Positions 38,809 to 46,986 of a stretch of 64,000 bases of DNA are shown in pieces. Made by a program: the position numbers and the translations under genes. Source of the stretch: Streptomyces sp. NBC_01754 (GTDB taxonomy: Bacteria > Actinomycetota > Actinomycetes > Streptomycetales > Streptomycetaceae); NCBI RefSeq assembly GCF_035918015.1, contig NZ_CP109132.1, positions 2,232,001-2,296,000 of the forward strand, given 5' to 3'. The notes under the pieces are model-generated. The model was not told the origin of the DNA. It searched no databases and worked only from the letters and a program-made list of their open reading frames with translations. Positions within the stretch are counted from its first letter, which is position 1. The number at the start of each line of letters is the position of its first letter.

Positions 38809-39960
38809 ATGTTCAGTGCTCCGAACGCATTTCAGAGGGCCACCGTCCCGCCGGAAACCCGGGAGTCGGAGCCCAGACACCCCCAGCCCGCGACCGACGG
38901 CGCGGCGGCCACCACGACGGCACCGGTCCGCACCACCGCCCCGGCTCCGGCCAAACGGCGCGACCCGTGGTTCGACAATGTGAAGTACCTCGCAATCGTG
39001 CTCGTCGCCGTGGCCCATGCCTGGGAGCCGGTGATGGACGGCAGTCGCGCCACCCGGGCGCTGTACATGGTCGTCTACACGTTCCACATGCCCGCCTTCA
39101 TCCTCATCTCGGGCTATTTCTCACGTTCGTTCGACATGAGTCCGGCCAAGGTCAAGCGGCTCGTCGGTACCGTCGTCGTGCCGTATGTCCTCTTCGAGAC
39201 GGCGTACTCGCTGTTCAGGCGGTACGCCGGCGGGTACGACACCTCCATCAGCCTGCTCGACCCGTGGTACCTCACCTGGTTCCTGGTCGCCCTCTTCGTC
39301 TGGCGCGTCACCACCCCGCTGTGGCTTTCACTGCGTCACCCGCTGCCCGTCGCCCTCGGCCTCGGCCTCCTCGCGCTGGTGACCCCGGACATCGGTGACG
39401 ACCTGGACCTCCAGCGCGTCCTTCAGTTCCTGCCTTTCTTCGTGCTCGGGCTCACCCTGAAGCCCGAGCACCTGCGGCTGATCCGGCGTCGTGAGGCCCG
39501 CATCCTGGCCGTACCGCTGTTCGCGGGCGCCCTGGCCCTCGCCTACTGGACCGCGCCGCACATGCGGCTCAGCTGGCTCTACCACAGCAGCAGCGCCCAG
39601 GAGCTGGACGCGCCCTGGTGGTCCGGGGTCGTGATGTATCTCGTGCTGTTCGTCTTCGCCTTGGCCCTCACGATCGGGTTCATGGCCCTCACCCCGCGCC
39701 GCCACATGTGGTTCACCGTGCTGGGCGCCGGGACGATCTGCGGCTATCTGCTGCACGGCTTCCTGGTGAAGGGGGCGGGCTACTTCGGCCTGTTCGACCA
39801 CTACACGTGGCTCTCGGAGCCGGCCGGGCTGGTGGTCGTCACGCTCACCACGGCCGCCGCGGTGACCCTCCTGTGCACCCCGCCGGTGCACCGTGCGCTG
39901 CGTTTCGCCACCGAGCCGAAGTTGGACTGGCTGTTCCGCCGGGAGCTCGCCGGACGCTGA
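38809..39960 (+). CDS. Acyltransferase-3 family membrane protein, 383 aa
   Basis: Integral membrane acyltransferase (PF01757) that acetylates or acylates extracellular sugars. A disordered Pro/Thr/Ala N-tail (residues 1-48) precedes about ten helices. The first has the family motif DNVKYLAIVLVAVAHAWEP with the catalytic His66-type residue, followed by FHMPAFILISGYFSRS. ATG 38809 follows AAGGTG by 6 bases. The gene stands alone. It is closest to fucose 4-O-acetylase-type members, but the substrate is unknown. Confidence 0.85.
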   Translation: MFSAPNAFQRATVPPETRESEPRHPQPATDGAAATTTAPVRTTAPAPAKRRDPWFDNVKYLAIVLVAVAHAWEPVMDGSRATRALYMVVYTFHMPAFILISGYFSRSFDMSPAKVKRLVGTVVVPYVLFETAYSLFRRYAGGYDTSISLLDPWYLTWFLVALFVWRVTTPLWLSLRHPLPVALGLGLLALVTPDIGDDLDLQRVLQFLPFFVLGLTLKPEHLRLIRRREARILAVPLFAGALALAYWTAPHMRLSWLYHSSSAQELDAPWWSGVVMYLVLFVFALALTIGFMALTPRRHMWFTVLGAGTICGYLLHGFLVKGAGYFGLFDHYTWLSEPAGLVVVTLTTAAAVTLLCTPPVHRALRFATEPKLDWLFRRELAGR

Positions 39961-40049
39961 ACCCGGCCGGATCGACCCGGTCCCGGCCGGTCCCCCGCCG
40001 CCCGCCGTTCAACCGCCCGCGGGGTTGGCCGGATTCCGTCCCCCTGGGG

Positions 40050-40508
40050 TCACCTCGCCCCCGGTAGCCCCAACAGCCCACGTACCTGCGCGTACTTCGC
40101 CGTCAGCCGGGTACGGACCGCCGGTTCCAGCACCGCGAGCCGGGCCGGATCCGCGTTGTGCGCCAGATCCGCCTCCTTGATCAGCAACGCGCCGGGCGTG
40201 GCGAGAATCCGCCCGGTGTAGGCGCGCAGGTCCTCGCCGTCCCGCTTGGTGACGGCGAGGACCATCTCCTTGACGCGCTCCGGCAGCGGGGCCTCCTCGA
40301 GCCACCGCCCCGAGAGCACACCGTCCTCGACGGCGTCGTGCAGCCAGGCCGCGGCGATCTGCCCGTCGTCGCCGCCCCGCACGCGCACCCCCTCGGCCAC
40401 CGCGGCCAGATGCTCGGTGTACGGGCGCCCCGCCTTGTCGCGCCGGGCGTGATGGGCCTCGCGGGCGATCGCCTCGACCTGGGCCAGGGACAGATACAGG
40501 GACGGCAT
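40050..40508 (-). CDS. HD-domain phosphohydrolase, MESH1/SpoT-like, 152 aa
   Basis: Small metal-dependent hydrolase. The order of motifs, HHARRDKAGRPYTEHL, AAAWLHDAVEDG (HD pair near residues 55-60) and KEADLAHNADP (Asp near 114), corresponds to the RelA/SpoT hydrolase domain and MESH1. Hydrolysis of ppGpp or a related nucleotide is therefore plausible. There is no synthetase or ACT domain. It is divergent from the antiporter gene. Confidence 0.75.
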   Translation of the reverse strand: MPSLYLSLAQVEAIAREAHHARRDKAGRPYTEHLAAVAEGVRVRGGDDGQIAAAWLHDAVEDGVLSGRWLEEAPLPERVKEMVLAVTKRDGEDLRAYTGRILATPGALLIKEADLAHNADPARLAVLEPAVRTRLTAKYAQVRGLLGLPGAR

Positions 40509-40621
40509 GCACCGACCCTAGTGCCACCGCACCGGCAGCCCCCGCACGGGACTTCGAAGGGTGCAGAGTTGCCGAGTCAATCGTTCGGTAAACTAATTAC
40601 TGACGATTTCTTGACGCCCTC

Positions 40622-41851
40622 TTGACCGGACGAAGGATCAGGCTCATCGGACACGCAGACACACTCATCGCCATGGGAGGCGCCTTCCTGGCCGCCGCCG
40701 TCCTGGCCCGCGTCGGCGGCCGCATCGGACTGCCGACCATTCCCCTGTTCATCCTGGCCGGGATCCTGCTCGGCCCGCACACCCCCGGGGCCGTCATCGT
40801 CGACGACCCCCAAGAGCTGGAGATGCTCTCCGCGCTCGGCCTCGTACTGCTGCTCTTCTACCTGGGGCTGGAGTTCCATCTCGACGACCTCAAAGCAGGC
40901 GGGCGCAAGATGGTGCTCGCGGGCACCGTCTACCTCATCCTGAACGTCGGCGCCGGACTCGGCTTCGGCTTCCTGCTGGGCTGGGGCACCTCCGAGGCAC
41001 TGGTCATGGCCGGTGTCATCGGCATCTCCTCCTCGGCGATCGTCACGAAGATCCTGGTCGACCTGAAACGCCTGAGCAGCCCGGAGACCAAGCCGATCCT
41101 CGGCATCATCGTGGTCGACGACATCTTCCTGGCCCTGTACCTGGCCGCCCTCCAGCCGGTCCTGTCCCACTCCGACAGTGTCGCCGCGGCGCTGCGGGAC
41201 GGTGGCAAAGCGTTCGGCTTCCTCGTACTCCTGGCCGTGGTCGCCCGTTTCGGGACGAAGGTCATCAGCAAGCTGATCAACACCCGGGACGACGAGCTCC
41301 TGGTCATCTCCTTCCTGGGTGCCGCGGTCTTCGTCGCCGGTGTCTCCGACTGGTTCGGGGTCGCGGACGCGATCGGCGCCTTCATGGTGGGTCTGATGCT
41401 CGGCAGTACGACCTCCGGTGCCCGCATCATGAAGCTGGTCCATCCGCTGCGGGACGCCTTCGGGGCGATCTTCTTCTTCGCGTTCGGGCTCTCCATCGAC
41501 CCGGGCGACCTGCCGAGCGTGATGTGGCCCGTGCTGGCCGCCGTCGTCCTGACGGTGGCGATGAACGTGCTCTCGGGCCTGTACTCCGCGCGCGTGTACG
41601 GCTTCGGCGCGACCGCCGCGTCCAACATCTCCACCACACTCATGGCACGGGGCGAGTTCGCGCTCATCCTGGCCACCATGGCGGCGGGCGCGGGACTGGA
41701 CGAACGGCTCTCCCCGTTCATCGCCGGCTATGTGCTCGTCCTCGCCGTCCTGTCCCCGCTGGCGGCCGGACGCTCCCACTGGCTGGCCCGGATCCTGCCC
41801 GGAGGACGCACGGAGGAGCGGGAGGAGGAGAAGCCCCCGGTGCCGGCCTGA
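40622..41851 (+). CDS. CPA2-type cation:proton antiporter, 409 aa
   Basis: KefB-like membrane antiporter with about 12 helices. Visible family motifs are GLPTIPLFILAGILLGPHTP, LLLFYLGLEF, and GIIVVDDIFLALYL with the ion-binding Asp pair. It lacks a C-terminal TrkA-N/RCK domain, and no separate regulatory subunit is adjacent, unlike the usual Streptomyces pair. The only standard start is TTG 40622, which has no ribosome site; GAAGGA (40632-40637) lies 8 bases before an ATC at 40646, giving IGHADTLIAMGG. The start is therefore uncertain. Confidence 0.85.
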   Translation: MTGRRIRLIGHADTLIAMGGAFLAAAVLARVGGRIGLPTIPLFILAGILLGPHTPGAVIVDDPQELEMLSALGLVLLLFYLGLEFHLDDLKAGGRKMVLAGTVYLILNVGAGLGFGFLLGWGTSEALVMAGVIGISSSAIVTKILVDLKRLSSPETKPILGIIVVDDIFLALYLAALQPVLSHSDSVAAALRDGGKAFGFLVLLAVVARFGTKVISKLINTRDDELLVISFLGAAVFVAGVSDWFGVADAIGAFMVGLMLGSTTSGARIMKLVHPLRDAFGAIFFFAFGLSIDPGDLPSVMWPVLAAVVLTVAMNVLSGLYSARVYGFGATAASNISTTLMARGEFALILATMAAGAGLDERLSPFIAGYVLVLAVLSPLAAGRSHWLARILPGGRTEEREEEKPPVPA

Positions 41852-41852
41852 G

Positions 41853-41893
41853 GGGTGCCCGGGTGCGGTGCCCTCGTCCGCACCCGGGTACCC
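41853..41893. terminator. Bidirectional terminator after the antiporter
   Basis: 16-bp stem with one G-T pair (41853-41868 with 41878-41893), between two convergent genes. Confidence 0.75.
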
Positions 41894-41955
41894 ACTTTCG
41901 GGTGGGCAGAGTACGCAGAATTGACCCGCGCCCCGATTGTGCCGTTTCAGGCGCT

Positions 41956-43101
41956 TCAGTGGCGGCGGGACAGCAACAGCAGCGCACGGTCGTCGTTGAC
42001 GTCCTTGGCGCATGCCTCGATGAGGTGCCAGGCGGCGCCCTCGAAGCCCGTGGTGACGTAACCGTCCGCCTCCGCGGTCAGCCGGCCGATGCCCTCGGAC
42101 AGATCCCGCTCGGAGGTCTCCACCAGGCCGTCCGTGAAGAGCATCAGCACGTCGCCGGGGGCCAGCGAACCCTTCACCGCGTCGAACTCCGCACCGTCGT
42201 ACACCCCCAGGAGCGGGCCCTCGGCCACCTTCTCCTCCCACTTCCCGCTGCCGGCGTGCAGTTGCAGGGCGGGGGGATGACCGGCCGAGAGGAGTTCGTA
42301 GTCGCCCGAGTCGAGGTCCAGGACGAGGTGGATCGAGGTGGCGAAGCCCTCGTCCCAGTCCTGGCGCAGCAGATAGCCGTTGGCTGCGGGCAGGAAGCCG
42401 TGCGGTGGGAGCGACCCCAGGAGGCCGCCGAAGGCGCCGGACAGCAGCAGGGCGCGGGAGGCCGCGTCCATGCCCTTGCCGGAGACGTCGGTGAGCACCA
42501 CCTCCAGCGTGCGGCCGCCGCCGGTGCGGGCCGCGACGACGAAGTCGCCGGAGAAGGACTGGCCGCCGGCCGGCCGCAGGGCCATCTCGCGGTGCCAGCC
42601 CTCGGGCAGCCGCGGCAGGGCGCTCTGGACCCGGATGCGCTCGCGCAGGTCGAAGAGCATGGTGCCGCCGCGCCGCCACGGCACTCCGACCCTCGCCCGG
42701 AACTGGGCCAGCACCAGTCCGAAGAAGCCGCAGGCCGCGATCGTCAGAACCGTCCCCGGGGTGACCGCGGCCGGTTCCTTCAGATAGGAGCCGAGGCGGG
42801 CCGACTCGACGATCAGCGCCGCGGCCGCCGCCGCGTAGAGGCCCAGCAGACTGGCGGGCCGCAGCAGCAGACCGCCGACGACGATCGGCAGGGCCAGCAG
42901 CGCCGGCGAGAACCACACCGGGTCGAACAGGGTGGCGCAGGTGATGGCCGGGACGAGGAGCAGCAGACCGGCCAGGGCTATCCAGTCGGCCCCGTCACCG
43001 CGGAAGTAGTCGACTCCGGACCGGCGCAGCGCGATGCGGGCCCGGTGCGCCGATCTTCGCCACCGGGCCGCGTACGCGTCTGCTCCTCCACGACGGGCCA
43101 T
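41956..43101 (-). CDS. PP2C/SpoIIE-family protein phosphatase, membrane-bound, 381 aa
   Basis: Ser/Thr phosphatase that usually acts on anti-anti-sigma factors. Four hydrophobic helices (residues about 40-125) precede the catalytic domain, with FSGDFVVA, LTDVSGKGMDAA and LMLFTDGLVET carrying the metal-binding Asp residues. There is no visible sensor (PAS/GAF) domain. ATG 43101 has AGGG 8 bases upstream; ATG 43119 is an alternative. It is divergent from the Eis-like gene. Confidence 0.9.
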   Translation of the reverse strand: MARRGGADAYAARWRRSAHRARIALRRSGVDYFRGDGADWIALAGLLLLVPAITCATLFDPVWFSPALLALPIVVGGLLLRPASLLGLYAAAAAALIVESARLGSYLKEPAAVTPGTVLTIAACGFFGLVLAQFRARVGVPWRRGGTMLFDLRERIRVQSALPRLPEGWHREMALRPAGGQSFSGDFVVAARTGGGRTLEVVLTDVSGKGMDAASRALLLSGAFGGLLGSLPPHGFLPAANGYLLRQDWDEGFATSIHLVLDLDSGDYELLSAGHPPALQLHAGSGKWEEKVAEGPLLGVYDGAEFDAVKGSLAPGDVLMLFTDGLVETSERDLSEGIGRLTAEADGYVTTGFEGAAWHLIEACAKDVNDDRALLLLSRRH

Positions 43102-43206
43102 TGTCGGGACCCTATCCATCCGGCGGCCTCCGGTGCAGGGGGACCCCGTGACAAGGGGCCCGAAAACGGGTCGCCTCGGCGGAGACGCCCCTGGTAAGCA
43201 GGGTGC

Positions 43207-44439
43207 ATGGACACAGAGTTGACGGTTCCGACGGCCACCGAATGGGACTCCTGGTTCGGCTGTCTCGAATTGGCGTTCGGCGGGACACCCCTCTCGCCGG
43301 AGGCCCGCGAGATGTACGCCGCACTGGACACGCCGGACCGGTCCCTCGGCCACCGGGACGGCGGGGAATGGGTGGGCACGGCCGCCGCACACGCCTTCCG
43401 GGTGGCGGTGCCCGGTGGCGCCGTGGTGCCGGCCGCCGGGGTGACGGCGGTGAGCGTCGCCGCCACCCATCGCAGGCAGGGACTCCTGACGGCGATGATG
43501 CGGCGTCAGCTGGACGACGTCCGCTCCTGGGGGGAGCCGATCGCCGTGCTGACGGCGTCGGAGCCCGGCATCTACGGCCGGTTCGGATACGGCGCGGCCT
43601 CCGGGGAGTTGGATCTGCGGATCGACACCTCCCAGGTGCGGCTCGCGGTGCCGCCGGGCACGGACGGGGTCCAGATACGGTACGCCTCGCCGGTCGAGGC
43701 CCTCGACTCCTGCGAGGCGGTGTACGGGCGACTGGCGCCCGGACGCCCCGGCACCCCGCTGCGCCGGCCCGGCTGGGAGCGGCTGCCCGTGATCGACCCG
43801 CCCGCGCGCCGGCAGGGCGGTTCCCCGCTCCAGTGCGTCCTCGCCCGGCGGGACGGCGAGGTCACCGGGTACGCCACCTTCCACGTCCGGGCCGCCGGGG
43901 ACCACGCCGGCCCCCAGGGCACGGTCGCGGTGCGCGATCTGGCGGCGCTGGACCCCGCCTCGTACGCGGCGCTGTGGCGTTTCCTGTTCGGCATCGACCT
44001 GACGTCCACGGTCGAGTGCCGCAACCGCCCGGTGGACGACGCGGTGCTCCACCTGGTCTCCGACGTCCGGCGCTGCGAGGTGCGGCCGCGGGACGGGCTG
44101 TACGTACGCCTGGTCGAGGCCGGTGCGGCGCTGGAGGCACGGCGCTACCGGGCCCCGGTGGACCTGGTGCTGGACGTCGAGGACGCCTTCTGCCCGTGGA
44201 ACGCGGGGCGTTGGCGGCTGACCGCGGACGCGAAGGGCGCGGCGTCCTGCCGGCGGACCGGGGACCCGGCGGATCTGGCGCTGTCCGTACGGGAGCTGGG
44301 GGCCGCCTACCTGGGCGGGGTGTCGCTGACGTCCCTGGCGTCGGCCGGACTGGTCCGGGAGAGCCGGGCGGGGGCGGTGGAGGCGGCCTCCCTGGCCTTC
44401 TCCACGGACGTCCAGCCGTGGTGTCCGCACGGCTTCTGA
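43207..44439 (+). CDS. Eis-like GNAT acetyltransferase, 410 aa
   Basis: Two GNAT domains and a C-terminal SCP2-like domain, the architecture of the Eis (enhanced intracellular survival) family. The acetyl-CoA loop VAATHRRQGLLTAMM is at about residues 84-98, and the catalytic Tyr/terminal carboxylate role in Eis fits the C-terminal Phe here (WCPHGF). Eis of M. tuberculosis acetylates aminoglycosides, and Streptomyces homologues have varied substrates. Resistance is not proved. Its neighbours give no hint. Confidence 0.85.
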   Translation: MDTELTVPTATEWDSWFGCLELAFGGTPLSPEAREMYAALDTPDRSLGHRDGGEWVGTAAAHAFRVAVPGGAVVPAAGVTAVSVAATHRRQGLLTAMMRRQLDDVRSWGEPIAVLTASEPGIYGRFGYGAASGELDLRIDTSQVRLAVPPGTDGVQIRYASPVEALDSCEAVYGRLAPGRPGTPLRRPGWERLPVIDPPARRQGGSPLQCVLARRDGEVTGYATFHVRAAGDHAGPQGTVAVRDLAALDPASYAALWRFLFGIDLTSTVECRNRPVDDAVLHLVSDVRRCEVRPRDGLYVRLVEAGAALEARRYRAPVDLVLDVEDAFCPWNAGRWRLTADAKGAASCRRTGDPADLALSVRELGAAYLGGVSLTSLASAGLVRESRAGAVEAASLAFSTDVQPWCPHGF

Positions 44440-44488
44440 CCCCCGGCGGCGGTCCGGCACCGTACGGTGCGGCCCCTTCCGGGGCCGT

Positions 44489-45301
44489 TCAGCGGGGGCG
44501 CTGGCAGGCCGGGCACCAGAAGAGGTTGCGGGCGGCCAGGTCCGCGGTGCGGATCCCGGTACCGCAGATGTGGCAGGCCTGGCGGGCCCGGCGGTAGACG
44601 TAGACCTCGCCGCCGTGGTCGTCCACGCGCGGTGGGCGGCCCATCGCCTCCGGCAGGTGTTCGGGACGGACGGTGTCGATGCGGTTGTGGCGTACGCCCT
44701 CGCGCATCAGCGCGCCGAGGTCGGCCCACACGGCGTCCCATTCGTCCCGGGTGAGGTACCTGCCCTGGCGGTACGGGTCGATGCCGTGCCGGAAGAGGAC
44801 CTCCGCGCGGTAGACGTTGCCGACGCCCGCGACCACCTTCTGGTCCATCAGCAGGGCGGCCACGGTGACCCGGCTGCGGGAGATCCGCCGCCAGGCCCGC
44901 TCGCCGTCCTCGTCCTCGCGCAGCGGGTCCGGGCCGAGCCGGCCGTGTATCGCGCGCTTCTCGTCCCCGGTGATCAGGGCGCAGGTGGTGGGGCCGCGCA
45001 GATCGGCGTAGTCGGAGGCGTTGACCAGGCGCAGCCGGACCGTGTCGGCGGGCGGGGGCGCCGGGGCGGCGCCGAAGCCGAGCTTGCCGAAGAGGCCGAG
45101 ATGGATGTGGACCCAGTCCGGTCCGTCGAAGCCCAGGAAGAGGTGTTTGCCGTGGGCGTCGGTGTCCGTGAGGACCCGGCCGTCGAGCAGCGCGGCGCTC
45201 TCGGCGAACCTCCCCTGCGGGCTGCTCACACGGACCGGGGAGCCCACGAACCGTGCGCGGTGGTCCGCGGCGAGGCGGTGGATCGTATGCCCCTCGGGCA
45301 C
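44489..45301 (-). CDS. nei: Fpg/Nei-family DNA glycosylase, 270 aa
   Basis: Base-excision repair enzyme with AP-lyase activity. N-terminal PEGHTIHRLA (catalytic Pro2 and Glu3), the H2TH region with MDQKVVAGVGNVYRAEVLF, and the C-terminal zinc finger CHICGTGIRTADLAARNLFW represented by CHIC...WCPAC. The Nei (endonuclease VIII) subtype is indicated by PEGHTI in place of PELPEV. Upstream is rpiB, as in M. tuberculosis (Rv2464c-Rv2465c). Confidence 0.93.
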   Translation of the reverse strand: MPEGHTIHRLAADHRARFVGSPVRVSSPQGRFAESAALLDGRVLTDTDAHGKHLFLGFDGPDWVHIHLGLFGKLGFGAAPAPPPADTVRLRLVNASDYADLRGPTTCALITGDEKRAIHGRLGPDPLREDEDGERAWRRISRSRVTVAALLMDQKVVAGVGNVYRAEVLFRHGIDPYRQGRYLTRDEWDAVWADLGALMREGVRHNRIDTVRPEHLPEAMGRPPRVDDHGGEVYVYRRARQACHICGTGIRTADLAARNLFWCPACQRPR

Positions 45302-45323
45302 GGCGGTCTCCTCGGTGGAACGA

Positions 45324-45355
45324 CCGTGCCGCCGGGCGACGGGCCGGCGGCACGG
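45324..45355 (-). terminator. rpiB terminator
   Basis: 12-bp stem (45324-45335 with 45344-45355) with an 8-base loop, between rpiB and the glycosylase gene. Confidence 0.75.
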
Positions 45356-45381
45356 GTGAGCGGGGGAACGGCTGCGGGCTG

Positions 45382-45870
45382 TCAGCCCTGCTGCGGGTGG
45401 TGGGCCGGGACCGGCGGGAGCTCACCGGTGTTCTCGTACGCCGAGAGCATGTCGATGCGGCGGGTGTGGCGCTCCTCGCCGGAGTACGGGGTGTCCAGAA
45501 AGATCTCGACGAACTTCGTGGACTCCTCGGCCGTGTGCATCCGGCCGCCGATGGCCACGACGTTGGCGTCGTTGTGCTCGCGTCCGAGAGCGGCGGTCTG
45601 CTCGCTCCAGGCCAGTGCGGCGCGGACGCCCTTGACCTTGTTGGCGGCGATCTGTTCGCCGTTGCCCGAGCCGCCGATGACGATGCCGAGGCTGCCCTCG
45701 TCCGCGGCCGTCCGCTCGGCGGCGCGGAGGCAGAACGGCGGATAGTCGTCCTGGGCGTCGTAGATGTGAGGGCCGCAGTCGACGGCCTCGTGGCCGTGGG
45801 CGGTGAGCCACTCGACGAGGTGGTTCTTGAGTTCGTAGCCGGCATGGTCGGAGCCGAGGTACACGCGCAT
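45382..45870 (-). CDS. rpiB: Ribose-5-phosphate isomerase B, 162 aa
   Basis: Interconverts ribose-5-P and ribulose-5-P. It starts MRVYLGSDHAGYELKNHL and has the phosphate-binding loop IGGSGNGEQIAANK. The actinobacterial subtype uses the Glu of NGEQ as the base in place of the Cys found in the E. coli enzyme, and this holds here. The ATG at 45870 is the natural start; the upstream reading to 45939 is Pro-rich with no ribosome site. Confidence 0.95.
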   Translation of the reverse strand: MRVYLGSDHAGYELKNHLVEWLTAHGHEAVDCGPHIYDAQDDYPPFCLRAAERTAADEGSLGIVIGGSGNGEQIAANKVKGVRAALAWSEQTAALGREHNDANVVAIGGRMHTAEESTKFVEIFLDTPYSGEERHTRRIDMLSAYENTGELPPVPAHHPQQG

Positions 45871-45933
45871 GGGCGAAGTGTGGCACGGACCGGGCGGGGT
45901 GGCCGTCAGCGGGGTCGGGGCCCCGGGCGCCGG

Positions 45934-45977
45934 CCGCACCGCCCCCCACGCCCGCCGAGGCGCGGGTGGCGGTGCGG
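45934..45977 (-). terminator. bioY terminator
   Basis: 10-bp stem (45934-45943 with 45968-45977) with a 24-base GC-rich loop, 31 bases past the bioY stop. Confidence 0.6.
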
Positions 45978-46008
45978 GGAGGCGGCGTCCGCGGTGGTCC
46001 CTACGGTG

Positions 46009-46605
46009 TCAGCCGCGACGCCCGAGGAGCTTCCAGGAGGCGGGCAGCGCGCCCATGGCCAGGGCGGCCTTCAGCGCGTCACCGACCAGGAACGGCACCA
46101 GACCGGCCGCGATCGCGGCGCTCGTCGACATCCCGGTGGACAGCGCCAGGTACGGCACGCCGACGGCGTAGATGACCAGGGATCCGACGGCCATCGTGCC
46201 GGCGGTGCGCAGCATGGAGCGGTCACCGCCCCGGCGGGCGAGGCCGCCGACGACGGTGGCGGCGAGCAGCATGCCGAGGACGTAGCCGAACGAGGCGCCG
46301 CCCGCGCCCGAACTGCCCTCGGAGAACCACGGCATGCCCGCCATGCCGACGAGCGCGTACAGGGCGAGGGAGAGGAAGCCCCGGCGGGCGCCGAGGGCGG
46401 TGCCGATGAGCAGGGCCGCGAAGGTCTGGCCGGTGACGGGGACCGGGGAGCCCGGGACGGGCACGGCGATCTGGGCGGCCACGCCGGTGAGGGCGGCGCC
46501 GCCGACGACCAGCGCGGTGTCCACCGCGAGGCGGTGCCGGACTGCCGGCAGCAGGTCGGCGAGGACCGCTCCGGAACGGACGGGGGCGGCGGCAGCAGTG
46601 CTCAT
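46009..46605 (-). CDS. bioY: Biotin transporter BioY, 198 aa
   Basis: Substrate-binding S component of an ECF-type biotin transporter. About six membrane helices are seen; the family motif is PGSPVPVTGQTFAALLIGTALG, with LYALVGMAGMPWF following. No BioM/BioN genes are adjacent, so it either works alone or shares ECF subunits. ATG 46605 is followed by a disordered N-tail of about 15 residues. An inverted repeat lies upstream. Confidence 0.9.
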   Translation of the reverse strand: MSTAAAAPVRSGAVLADLLPAVRHRLAVDTALVVGGAALTGVAAQIAVPVPGSPVPVTGQTFAALLIGTALGARRGFLSLALYALVGMAGMPWFSEGSSGAGGASFGYVLGMLLAATVVGGLARRGGDRSMLRTAGTMAVGSLVIYAVGVPYLALSTGMSTSAAIAAGLVPFLVGDALKAALAMGALPASWKLLGRRG

Positions 46606-46986
46606 CGGGACTCCGCGGGTGAGGGTGGGCAGGAGGGACTGAGGCTGACGTTAGCCGAACCGGCCGTGGCCGATCACCGTCAGCTGTCCACAAAGCGGCC
46701 GGTCGGCGGTTGGTGGGATTCGCACAAGGTCCGCGGCGTAACCGTCTGACGGCGTGACGCTTGTCACGGTGTCAGCCAGGGAGATACGGCCCTCTTGTCT
46801 CCGCGGGGGAGTTCCCCGAGGACTGTAGGGTTCCCATAACCGAACCGGGGGGACATGTCGGCGGCACGTGGACACCGCGTGTGAACCCGGTGACCGTATT
46901 GCGGACATCCGTTCCTTGTGAGCGGGGCGCGCGTCCAGACTGTGGAGACCGACCGGTCCCGCCCGCCAGTGAACAGAGCCGCCCCT
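46606..46986. promoter_or_regulatory. Divergent promoter region, bioY / permease
   Basis: 381 bases without a gene. It contains an inverted repeat CGTGAC-N4-GTCACG at 46753-46768, a possible operator for either gene. A biotin-responsive regulator (BioQ or BirA type) would be the first guess, but I cannot match a known site. Confidence 0.35.
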
